Assembly (NCBI GenBank): GCA_002067315.1
Contig: MVRA01000218.1
Span: 1 to 34,541 of the forward strand
Direction of reading: 5' to 3'
Length of the DNA stretch: 34,541 nt
Source: Methanocella sp. PtaU1.Bin125
GTDB lineage: Archaea > Halobacteriota > Methanocellia > Methanocellales > Methanocellaceae
Shown: piece by piece, positions 1 to 6,782 of the stretch
Layout: the number at the start of each line of letters is the position of its first letter
Position numbering within the stretch: the first letter of the stretch is position 1
Position numbers and translations under genes: made by a program
The notes under the pieces: generated by a model
What the model saw: only the letters and a program-made list of their open reading frames with translations
The model's database searches: none
What the model was told of the DNA's origin: nothing

Positions 1-84
1 ACGTATCCTCCGGCACCGGATGAGATGCCGATCGATAGATGATCTCCTGCCGGGATATCAGGCATTCTGAAAAATCAAAGTAAC
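1..84. other. left window edge, unassigned
   Basis: No gene can be fixed here. One plus-strand frame ends with a stop at 68-70 after a short tail ending DDLLPGYQAF, and one minus-strand frame opens with ATG at 63-65 and runs off the window. Either could be the edge of a real gene next to the insertion element. The sequence is too short to decide. Confidence 0.3.
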
Positions 85-133
85 GTGCGGCCCCACCCCG
101 GGTTAAAACCCGGGGTATGCAAGGGGGCCGCAC
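85..133. repeat. IS right-end compound hairpin
   Basis: The outer arms GTGCGGCCCC (85-94) and GGGGCCGCAC (124-133) are perfectly complementary. The inner stem CCCCGGGT/ACCCGGGG (96-103, 108-115) closes on the loop TAAA. It lies downstream of tnpA, so it is the transposase-proximal right end of the element. Confidence 0.75.
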
Positions 134-157
134 TCTCAGGAACGCTACAACAGAGCC

Positions 158-610
158 TTATCTGAGGAAGTGTCGTAGACTTGACTGATCGGGCCCCTCT
201 GCTACTACCGGTTTATGTTGTGACTCGTTAATGTAATGCCTAATCGTATCGGCAGTCACGTTGCCAACACTCCGGTAGAATTTGCCAGCAGTCCACAAGT
301 TGCCCTTCCACAACCGTTTCCGCAGTTCCGGGTGCAAACGGAACAATAGTACGGCGGATTCGCCTTTCAACTGCTTGATCACACCTGACAGCGAATCCGT
401 TGGGTGGAACTCTAAGAACAAATGCAAATGGTCATCAGCCACATGAATACTGATCACCCGGTAGCCTTTCCTATCGCAAATACCCCGGATCACCTGTTCA
501 CAATCACGTTTCATTACCGGCCCGTAAAAGATCTTATGCCGGTACTTTGGCACAAGGACAATGTGGTAAGTTATTTGTCCATAGCCATGGCTATAACTAT
601 TCAATTCCAT
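158..610 (-). CDS. tnpA: IS200/IS605 family transposase TnpA (Y1 HUH)
   Basis: 150-residue single-strand transposase. The HUH metal-binding motif is H61-L-H63 within DDHLHLF, and the likely nucleophile is Y126 in TIRHYINESQ, with the downstream Gln characteristic of this family. The length is full-size for IS200 TnpA, so the gene looks intact. The chosen ATG (608-610) begins MELNSYSHGYG, which matches the usual N-terminus; an in-frame upstream start at 673 would add 21 residues unlike the family. The protein should nick and rejoin single-stranded element ends at the two flanking hairpins. It has no accessory TnpB partner here. Confidence 0.9.
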   Translation of the reverse strand: MELNSYSHGYGQITYHIVLVPKYRHKIFYGPVMKRDCEQVIRGICDRKGYRVISIHVADDHLHLFLEFHPTDSLSGVIKQLKGESAVLLFRLHPELRKRLWKGNLWTAGKFYRSVGNVTADTIRHYINESQHKPVVAEGPDQSSLRHFLR

Positions 611-730
611 CTTGGTACATCCTGGCCGTTGGAAACCTTTACCCAAAGACCAACGGCCAGGCATATTACGCATTACTCTTTTAAAAGGAACACGTCGAGC
701 CGTTTCTAGAAAAGCGTAGAAAAGCCAACG

Positions 731-777
731 AGGGTTCGCTTCATCCCTGGCCTAAAGGCCAGGGTATTCGCGACCCT
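731..777. repeat. IS left-end compound hairpin
   Basis: The inner stem CCCTGGCC/GGCCAGGG (745-752, 757-764) has the loop TAAA. The outer arms AGGGTTCGC (731-739) and GCGACCCT (770-777) pair with one bulged T. It lies upstream of tnpA and mirrors the hairpin at 85-133 in architecture while differing in stem sequence. Confidence 0.7.
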
Positions 778-814
778 CCGCACTCCCAATGTAATAAAAA
801 TGAGCGGTAACCTT

Positions 815-3706
815 CTATTTTATACATTCTTCTATTACTTGTCTCTGTTCCTGGTCAATCCCATAGAGCTGGTATACTCGGTTATCAATGTTAACGTCTG
901 TCTCTTTTATCTGATTTATCAATTGGGTACGTTCATCTGTGGCTTTATCTTTGATAGTAATCAGTTTTTTATTTAGCTCCATCATCTTTTCAGCCAGTGA
1001 TGATAATTCCGGGTCTTTCGTTTTTGGTATTGGCACCTTACTGAGATATTTCCATGAAGCCTTATACCCGTTTTGAATTGGGGTTCCATAGTATTGTATA
1101 AAGAACCACCCTATACGCGAATTAAGTATCGATAGTAGATGTGGATCGTCTACTGGAAGGAAAAATATGACATTGTGCGTGAAGTAACCCTCTCTATCAA
1201 GCGCAAATTTTGGTGAAACCTGCATTTCGGCATACATTATTTTTGGCTTTGTGAATAAATCATAGTAAGAGCATGTTCTAAGCTCATACCACATTTCACC
1301 TTGATCTCCCCTTTTAGACAACTGTTCTTTAAAACCTAAAAGGTACTCATATACGGCTGGATACTTCGAGATGTCAATACCAATCTTGGTTAAAATCAGA
1401 TAGTCTCCTTGATAGTCGATTGCATATCGTTTTAACTCATTTCCGGTTATCATCGGAACGAGTATCTCTGCGCTATTAGGATCTTTTTCTATAAGCTCGT
1501 CTCGCTTTTCTTTAGATATCTTAAAGACATCAATGAGACCGGTTTTAATGCCATTGTAGAACTGGTTGTTAACATATTCTTTCAATGTAATGGTCTGCTC
1601 TTGGACCTTAGATACGATTTTCACAATATTTGGATTTACAAAATTCCAGTTCTCATCTTTAAGGTTCTTTTGATCAAAGGTAAATTGGTTTTGGTTAATG
1701 TAGTTCGTCAGGTTTTCAAAGTTCAATGTGGTGATGTTACATACGCGAACCTCTGGGTTCTGTTTCTTGATGTTGCGTATGATAATGATGCAGGGGTATG
1801 TCGTGGCTCCCTTGAATAGTTGGAGGTCGCCAAAGTCGATTAATTCTTCGATCCAATACTTGTTGAGGAATTTTCTAAGGTTGACACCAAAGCCTGCTTT
1901 TAGCCATTTTGATGATACGATCATGCCGAAATAGCCGCCCTCCTTTAGCATTTTTAATTCTCTCTCAAAGAAGTATACACAAAGATCGGCTTGTCCGTGG
2001 TATGACTCGTAGTTTTTCTCAAGGTATGGTTTGATCTCCTTTAATTCCTCCTGCCGAACATACGGGGGATTCCCAATAATGACATCAAACCCTCCAGCAC
2101 CCATGATTTCCGAAAACTCCGTTGCCCAGTTAAATGGCCTGCCAGCTTCAGGATTGTCCGACACCCCCATCTCTTGTAACGGCACAGATAATAGCGCGTT
2201 CCCGCACTTGATGTTATTGCGTAAGTCGGGCAAACGGTGCTTTGTCTCCGTCGCCTTTAGCAGCAAGTTAAGCTGGGCGATCTCAACCGCCTTAGGGTCC
2301 AGATCAACCCCGTAGAGGTTGTTCTTAAGGATATTGTTCTTACGGGTAGCTCTCCTCTCATCGTCTTCCTTGTTGGACAGCATGTGCTTTGTCGCTTCGT
2401 CGTATGTGTCAAAATAATTGTTAATGTAATCAAAAGCTTTTAAAAGGAAAGAGCCGGAACCGCAGGCCATGTCTAAGACCGCTAGCTTTTCCAGTTCTGC
2501 TGGTTTTTTATTAAACGTTGCTCCAACCGTATTCTTAACAATGTAGTCAACGATGAAGGTCGGCGTATAGTATATACCCTGGTCGTGCCTATGCGCTTCT
2601 TGGGTCTCTACCTTCGCCCGTTTATCCGTTGTTTTCAATATGCTGCTAAGGTACTGCTCGTATATGTTGCCCAGCACATCGGCGTCAATGGCTGAAAAAT
2701 CGAAGTGTGTAACCCCATCTTTGCTATCATATAACCCTTCGACGACCTCTAGGATCACATCGTTATCAATCTCTAGGTTCTCGCAAAGGTGCCGCTGCTC
2801 CAGGTTATCCGGGTTGTATGTGAATAGCTTGCTATTATAAGTCTGGTCGTATGCCCTGAAAATGGTGTTGATAGCCTTTATCAGTTTTTTATCGGGTTTA
2901 TCCCTAAACTGCCTGATTATCCCCCGTAGCCACTGAGGTTCGATCTCCCTATCCTCCGTGGTGCGGATAAATATGAGACGATCGATGATTCGCTGCACAG
3001 CCTCGTCGATGTCCTCGTCGTCCAGTAGCTTATCTAGATTACGCGCCTTGATGTTTTTTGACAGCTTCTCGCGGTAAACCATCAACTCATTAAGCAACTG
3101 TTCATTAACCTTTGTCTTTTTTTGTTTTTTATTCCATTTTTCAGCTTGTTTATTCAATAGTCCTTCGAGAAATCCGGGTTTTGATAGTAGCCAGAGTTGA
3201 TCGAAGTTTTCAATGTACTTGTCATAGGTTAATTCAATAAATCTCGCGTATTGTGGGTCCTTCTCGTTCACCTCCGCATTGTAAACGATCAGCGTATTGA
3301 AATCTGTTAAAACCGCCCATACGACTCCCTTATGCCAAGAGTAGTTGATTGCCTGGGCCGCGTCTTCCTTTTCGTTAAGGCCTTTATTCAACGCTTTAGC
3401 TTCGAGAAAAAATTTGGGTACACTATTGATCCTAAAGGAATAATCTACCCTGCCCCGGGATATTTTATCCTCATTGGTGACCTCGTCGGGGCACATCACG
3501 TTCTCAACATCCCACCCTAAGATGCGGAAGAGGGGGGTGATAAAATCCTTTTTAGTGTTCTCTTCGTTATAATTTCGAAGTCTGCCACTTGATCTGACGT
3601 TATTGTATTTATCCACAAGTTCTTTGATACGCGACTTCACTACCTCGTAATCAACCACAATATGCACCCATCCCGCAATGCCTTGGTTATTTAGGTATTC
3701 AAACAC
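815..3706 (-). CDS. type IIG restriction enzyme / N6-adenine methyltransferase
   Basis: A single 963-residue polypeptide combines cleavage, methylation and specificity. The N-terminal HsdR-N-like nuclease region has D88 and E102-A-K104, a PD-(D/E)XK core. The methyltransferase core has the SAM motif LDMACGSGSF (411-420) and the catalytic NPPY (546-549), typical of gamma-class N6-adenine enzymes of the Eco57I type. The C-terminal ~250 residues resemble the TaqI-like specificity domain. The start is a GTG at 3704-3706 with GGAAG about 13 bases upstream and an AT-rich TATA-like run near 3728-3740; GTG codons further in are possible alternatives. The gene is visibly AT-richer than its neighbours and sits beside an IS element, suggesting acquisition by transfer. 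It appears intact. Recognition sequence unknown. Confidence 0.9.
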   Translation of the reverse strand: MFEYLNNQGIAGWVHIVVDYEVVKSRIKELVDKYNNVRSSGRLRNYNEENTKKDFITPLFRILGWDVENVMCPDEVTNEDKISRGRVDYSFRINSVPKFFLEAKALNKGLNEKEDAAQAINYSWHKGVVWAVLTDFNTLIVYNAEVNEKDPQYARFIELTYDKYIENFDQLWLLSKPGFLEGLLNKQAEKWNKKQKKTKVNEQLLNELMVYREKLSKNIKARNLDKLLDDEDIDEAVQRIIDRLIFIRTTEDREIEPQWLRGIIRQFRDKPDKKLIKAINTIFRAYDQTYNSKLFTYNPDNLEQRHLCENLEIDNDVILEVVEGLYDSKDGVTHFDFSAIDADVLGNIYEQYLSSILKTTDKRAKVETQEAHRHDQGIYYTPTFIVDYIVKNTVGATFNKKPAELEKLAVLDMACGSGSFLLKAFDYINNYFDTYDEATKHMLSNKEDDERRATRKNNILKNNLYGVDLDPKAVEIAQLNLLLKATETKHRLPDLRNNIKCGNALLSVPLQEMGVSDNPEAGRPFNWATEFSEIMGAGGFDVIIGNPPYVRQEELKEIKPYLEKNYESYHGQADLCVYFFERELKMLKEGGYFGMIVSSKWLKAGFGVNLRKFLNKYWIEELIDFGDLQLFKGATTYPCIIIIRNIKKQNPEVRVCNITTLNFENLTNYINQNQFTFDQKNLKDENWNFVNPNIVKIVSKVQEQTITLKEYVNNQFYNGIKTGLIDVFKISKEKRDELIEKDPNSAEILVPMITGNELKRYAIDYQGDYLILTKIGIDISKYPAVYEYLLGFKEQLSKRGDQGEMWYELRTCSYYDLFTKPKIMYAEMQVSPKFALDREGYFTHNVIFFLPVDDPHLLSILNSRIGWFFIQYYGTPIQNGYKASWKYLSKVPIPKTKDPELSSLAEKMMELNKKLITIKDKATDERTQLINQIKETDVNIDNRVYQLYGIDQEQRQVIEECIK

Positions 3707-3921
3707 AAGTATATACGTTCTTCCATAATTTTAAAAATCAAAATTGTTCATAAGATAGATTTCACCACCCGACTTTTGACAAGCTTACGATGGGTAGGCT
3801 ACCACCCGCCAACTTGACAGAACCCCTTGACGAGCTATGCATCATCGACACGGGCCATTCGTCGCCGGCAGCTGATCCGGCACCCTATCGACATGAACGG
3901 CTAATGTCAGTGGCCGCTGTT

Positions 3922-4188
3922 TCAGAAATAGATTAATCTATGGATGTATTTGGTCTTGACTTCGAGACCCGGCCCGTATTTCTTCACGGACTCGCCGCCG
4001 GGATCGGCCAGCAGGCTGCGCGCCTTTTCTTCCGCCTCCTCCTCGCCCTCCGCCATTACTTTAAAGACCACGTCTTCTGCGCTGCTGCCATAGAAGATGT
4101 GATCGGGCCTGACATAGGCGATCTGACCGGTCCTGCTGTCGGGAGATACGGTAAAACAAACCTCGTAGGCATACTCGTCCGGAGCCAT
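3922..4188 (-). CDS. small hypothetical protein (paired with next gene)
   Basis: 88 residues, not recognised as a named family. It has an N-terminal beta-rich part (YEVCFTVSP), then a Glu/Ala-rich helix (residues ~47-60), then a KYG-containing tail. The order of elements (extended strand, FK[IV].AE followed by a helix with spaced Ala, then KYG and a final strand) parallels the upstream gene at 4248-4469, so the two may be diverged duplicates. No clear Shine-Dalgarno sequence precedes the ATG. The 60-base gap to the upstream stop allows co-transcription. Confidence 0.55.
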   Translation of the reverse strand: MAPDEYAYEVCFTVSPDSRTGQIAYVRPDHIFYGSSAEDVVFKVMAEGEEEAEEKARSLLADPGGESVKKYGPGLEVKTKYIHRLIYF

Positions 4189-4247
4189 TATGGAGGTATG
4201 GTTTGTACGAGTATAAGAGTGTGCGTGCCGGATTATGGCAAAAAGTC

Positions 4248-4469
4248 TTAATTGACCGGCTCGATTTCCGAGATAAACCGCTCTTCGCAGTGCCCGTACT
4301 TGTAGAGTCTTCCCCGGGGAGAGGTGTCGTTCATAATCGCTTCGACCCGTTTCGCTGCATCTCGCCGGTTTTCCGCCCGGATCTTAAACACTTCGACGAA
4401 CGGGTCCCGGTTTAGCTTGTTCCCGCGTATCCGTACGATATATTCACGCTGTTTTACTGGTTCTTCCAT
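4248..4469 (-). CDS. small hypothetical basic protein
   Basis: 73 residues, Arg/Lys-rich: strand YIVRIRGNK, then FKIRAENRRDAAKRVEAIM, then a turn with LYKYGHCEERF. No named family recognised. The alternation of strand, helix and strand suggests a small alpha/beta fold. AGGT lies just before the ATG, and a TATA-like GGTATAATC lies near 4489-4497 on the same strand, so this gene likely heads a two-gene unit with 3922-4188. Codon use (G/C-rich third positions) matches the archaeal neighbours. Confidence 0.6.
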   Translation of the reverse strand: MEEPVKQREYIVRIRGNKLNRDPFVEVFKIRAENRRDAAKRVEAIMNDTSPRGRLYKYGHCEERFISEIEPVN

Positions 4470-4536
4470 GATTACCTGCTTCTTCGCCGATTATACCGGC
4501 GATGAGGAGGATTAACCGCCCCTTCCGCGCATTTAT

Positions 4537-4737
4537 TTAATGTCGCCTGTTGCCGCGGGACGTCATTCTTGCCGTGACGTACCCTGCGATGTGGTTACGG
4601 ACGTTTTTGGTCTGTATTTTTGCCAGTCTCGAGACCTTGTCTTTATTCGCTTCGAAATCGGTGCTGAACTCGTTCGGGTGCTGCCTTAATAAGGCGTCAG
4701 CGGTACTCTTGATATACGTCTGCCTGATATTTCCCAT
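4537..4737 (-). CDS. rps17e: 30S ribosomal protein S17e
   Basis: 66 residues. The N-terminus MGNIRQTYIK and the following segments HPNEFSTDFEANKDKV and NVRNHIAGYVTAR match archaeal/eukaryotic S17e, a small helical component of the small ribosomal subunit absent from bacteria. The C-terminus carries a short basic extension (MTSRGNRRH). The ATG has GAGGAG three bases upstream, and CTATAT near 4776-4781 is a plausible TATA box. It is a strong archaeal marker for the window. Whether it is the only copy in the genome cannot be told. Confidence 0.85.
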   Translation of the reverse strand: MGNIRQTYIKSTADALLRQHPNEFSTDFEANKDKVSRLAKIQTKNVRNHIAGYVTARMTSRGNRRH

Positions 4738-4780
4738 AATAATCTCCTCGTATACGGCTATCTTTTACAAGCGGATATAG

Positions 4781-4792
4781 ACTTGTACAAGT
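4781..4792. promoter_or_regulatory. 12-bp palindrome at rps17e promoter
   Basis: ACTTGTACAAGT is a perfect palindrome abutting the likely TATA box of rps17e and contains the TGTACA core seen three times upstream of the gene at 5405. A single TGTACA can occur by chance; the longer symmetry makes it a weak operator candidate. Confidence 0.3.
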
Positions 4793-4848
4793 TTGCTGCC
4801 TATTTAATATCTCGAATTTCAATAATCCTGAAAAAGGAGCTAATAAAT

Positions 4849-4929
4849 TTGCCAGACACAACTAATAGGACGTATAACTATAAGAGTGTGTGGATAAGCC
4901 CTTCCTCGAACGGGCAATCTGACCATTAA
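4849..4929 (+). CDS. possible 26-residue small ORF, TTG start
   Basis: A TTG codon nine bases after a strong AAAGGAG sequence (4833-4839) opens a 26-codon frame ending in TAA. The peptide is hydrophilic (Asn/Ser-rich), with no recognised family. The ribosome-binding site is the only positive evidence. The surrounding 4738-5072 stretch contains no other gene that I can support. Confidence 0.2.
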   Translation: MPDTTNRTYNYKSVWISPSSNGQSDH

Positions 4930-5072
4930 TGATTGCCAGCCAATAGCAGGAAGGCTATGGTTATCGTCATGCGACTTACCGGTCTGATCAGTTCAACCTG
5001 CGCCGGCGTTTATGTTGCCGTTTGTTTATAACCCGTAATAGATTGAAATACTTCGGGATATACCATGACATA

Positions 5073-5261
5073 ATGAGCGACCAGGAAATAGCCGACCCGG
5101 AGATCGACGTTGCGATGCTGCTGGACCACATCGACCGGATTCGGACGACAATTGTGGAAGCAGCCCCCGGACTGCGGCGGAACCACCACAACTACGTCCG
5201 CGTTTCGGCGATCGAGACGCTGGTCGAAAAAGCGCTGAACTATGCGCGTAGCATGAAGTAA
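5073..5261 (+). CDS. small hypothetical acidic-helical protein
   Basis: 62 residues starting MSDQEIADPEIDVAMLLDHIDRI; predicted mostly helical, family not recognised. Third codon positions are G/C-rich as in the neighbouring real genes, and a TTTATAA box lies about 45 bases upstream of this ATG. An in-frame start at 5022 would add 17 residues but falls inside that promoter. The opposite strand also has an open frame here, so the call rests on codon bias and promoter position. Confidence 0.5.
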   Translation: MSDQEIADPEIDVAMLLDHIDRIRTTIVEAAPGLRRNHHNYVRVSAIETLVEKALNYARSMK

Positions 5262-5326
5262 TTTGTCCTGACGTTATCGCCGATGTCTACTGCTCGTACG
5301 CCCGGCCAGCGCATGGAGACGACAGG

Positions 5327-5335
5327 CTTAAATAG
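5327..5335 (+). promoter_or_regulatory. TATA box of TrpP-like gene
   Basis: CTTAAATAG, about 70 bases before the gene start; transcription would begin near 5355-5360, which places the TGTACA boxes over the start site. Confidence 0.5.
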
Positions 5336-5346
5336 TTAGATACATA

Positions 5347-5382
5347 TGTACAAACAGATACAAGTCTGTACATCTTTGTACA
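5347..5382. promoter_or_regulatory. three phased TGTACA boxes (TRP-box-like operator)
   Basis: TGTACA occurs at 5347-5352, 5367-5372 and 5377-5382, so the repeats are 20 and 10 bases apart and lie on one face of the helix. TGTACA is the published TRP-box consensus bound by TrpY in Methanothermobacter. The boxes run from just after the TATA box to just before the coding region of a TrpP-like transporter. Seen: sequence and spacing. Inferred: tryptophan-responsive repression. Confidence 0.6.
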
Positions 5383-5404
5383 ATTATCAATGGTTGTGAT
5401 ATCG

Positions 5405-5956
5405 ATGAAGTCTAAAGACATCGTGATCGTAGGCGTGCTGCTCGGCATCGGCGCCATCGTCCGGCTGGTATCGCTGGTCATCCCCGGCGCCATCACGAGC
5501 AACCTCGTCATCGCTTTCTATGCGCTGGCCATCGCGCTCATCCTGCCGACCCTGACCGAAGCGATCGGCATCGGCCTGGTCGCCGGCATCATCTGTGCGC
5601 TGATCAGCCACTCCGTGTTCCCGCCGGCGAACCTGAACAGCGAGCCAGTCGGCGCTATCGTAGCATTACTCGTCATCAAGGGGGCCCTGATCCCGAACGT
5701 GCTGCGGAAGTATAAGGCCGGCGTCACCGCCCTGGTCGCCACGCTCGCCAGCGGCTTCACGTTCGCCGCCGTCGCCGCGTTCGTGATCGTGGCGCTGCCC
5801 GAGTTCCTGAACAAGGCCGCGCCCTCGCTGGCCAAAGGAGCCCCTCCGGTCGACGTGTTCATCCTCGGGCTGCTCCCGATCGTGATCGGCTGCGCCATCG
5901 TGAACTTCTTCATCGCGCAGGTGCTCTACATACCGGCGAAGAAGGCCATGCGATAG
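5405..5956 (+). CDS. TrpP/ECF-S-like integral membrane protein, probable tryptophan uptake
   Basis: 183 residues with about six hydrophobic segments and short polar loops (for example HSVFPPANLNSEPVG between the third and fourth). Length and pattern resemble ECF-type substrate-binding S components and the TrpP family of tryptophan transporters. No energising ATPase or T component is adjacent, as expected for S components that share a common module. The TGTACA cluster directly upstream independently points to tryptophan. The start is set at the ATG at 5405, preceded by GTGAT, which pairs with the 16S tail; ATG at 5390 would add five residues. A T-rich run at 5972-5987 may terminate transcription. 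Substrate is inference. Confidence 0.6.
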   Translation: MKSKDIVIVGVLLGIGAIVRLVSLVIPGAITSNLVIAFYALAIALILPTLTEAIGIGLVAGIICALISHSVFPPANLNSEPVGAIVALLVIKGALIPNVLRKYKAGVTALVATLASGFTFAAVAAFVIVALPEFLNKAAPSLAKGAPPVDVFILGLLPIVIGCAIVNFFIAQVLYIPAKKAMR

Positions 5957-6139
5957 TCCGAATCACCTCTCCTTTTTTCTTTTTTTCCCCACAACGAACT
6001 ACAGAAATAGCCGTGCGTTGTACAATGGCCTGTCACGTACACGGAATCCGATAGACGCGGGATAGTTATATCAACTGATTTTTATAAATGTTGATACTGG
6101 TATATCAGCCGTATTTACCGGAAACTGAGTTAAATTACC

Positions 6140-6147
6140 GGAGGTGA
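6140..6147 (+). promoter_or_regulatory. Shine-Dalgarno that fixes the Ub-E2 start
   Basis: GGAGGTGA is a full match to the archaeal 16S tail, eight bases before ATG 6156. It rules out the in-frame GTG at 6144, which lies within it. A TATA-like TTTTTATAAATG lies near 6078-6090. Confidence 0.7.
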
Positions 6148-6155
6148 ATATCCGT

Positions 6156-6782
6156 ATGGAAGCACAACAGGAGCTGGTCACGATCACCGTCGGGGGCCGT
6201 AAAGTAATGGTCCCGGGACAGACGAGCACGGCGGAGATCCGGACGATTGCCGGGCTGGACCGCGGGCACGTGCTCGCGCGAACGTCGGACGGCATGAACA
6301 GGGTGGTCAGCGGAAGCCTGCAGGTCAGGGAAGGCGAGGCGTTCGCCGTGGGGCGGTCGTTCACGAAAGGTTCCATGGACGACGCGCGGCTGCTGGACGA
6401 GCTGGAACGCCTCTCCCATTTTTTCGATCTCGAGACCGACGACCGCCTGAGCTGGGTGCTCATCTACGGGTACGGGCTGCCGGAGGGGTATAACCGGCCA
6501 CAGATTGATATCCTATTCAACACCGCCGGGTTCCCGTACATACCGCCGGCGAGCATTTTCGGCGTCTACATGGAGCGGGGGCTGACCTACGGGGGCCGGC
6601 GCCTGCCGAACTATTACGAGGCGCTGACCCGGAGGCTCTTCGGCCGCGAGTGGGCCTGGTTCTGTACCGGGCACATGGCCTGGGACCCGCAAAGGGACGA
6701 CCTCACCACGTTTCTCGTCACCCTGGACCTGATGCTGGCCGACCCCCTCGGGGAACGACTGGAGGACGGCGTCAATGCGTGA
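6156..6782 (+). CDS. ubiquitin-like domain fused to prokaryotic E2-like domain
   Basis: 208 residues. Residues ~6-70 look like a ubiquitin-like (multiubiquitin-type) domain: strand LVTITVGGRKVMV, helix with EIRTIAGL, then strands ending in EGEAFAVG. Residues ~95-195 match the prokaryotic E2 family E pattern: W100 with YGYGLPEGYN, FPYIPP, then W168-F-C170-T-G-H-M-A-W and DDLTTFL. C170 is the only cysteine, so it is the sole candidate for a thioester site; some family members may lack one, so catalysis is unproven. It overlaps the downstream JAB-E1 gene by eight bases, indicating translational coupling. The Ub-like domain is N-terminal and internal, with no free Gly-Gly end, so how it would be released or conjugated is unclear. 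Confidence 0.7.
   Translation: MEAQQELVTITVGGRKVMVPGQTSTAEIRTIAGLDRGHVLARTSDGMNRVVSGSLQVREGEAFAVGRSFTKGSMDDARLLDELERLSHFFDLETDDRLSWVLIYGYGLPEGYNRPQIDILFNTAGFPYIPPASIFGVYMERGLTYGGRRLPNYYEALTRRLFGREWAWFCTGHMAWDPQRDDLTTFLVTLDLMLADPLGERLEDGVNA

Larger units (their letters stand above)
85..785 (-). mobile_element. IS200/IS605-family element, tnpA only
   Basis: A Y1 transposase gene is bracketed by two subterminal hairpins with the same design: an 8-bp GC-rich stem closed by the loop TAAA, followed by TAT and then CCGCACTC. One lies at 96-115 (flank to 135), the other at 745-764 (flank to 785). Solo IS200 elements of this family move as single-stranded DNA, have no terminal inverted repeats and make no target duplication. 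The exact cleavage sites are therefore not visible, and the limits given are those of the recognisable hairpin blocks. No tnpB is present. It sits next to an AT-richer restriction-modification gene. Confidence 0.8.

Noticed and set aside
6018-6024. isolated TGTACA near 6,018 and another near 10,037 as TRP boxes
   Set aside because: Single six-base palindromes are expected by chance in a window this size; only the phased triplet at 5347-5382 is convincing.
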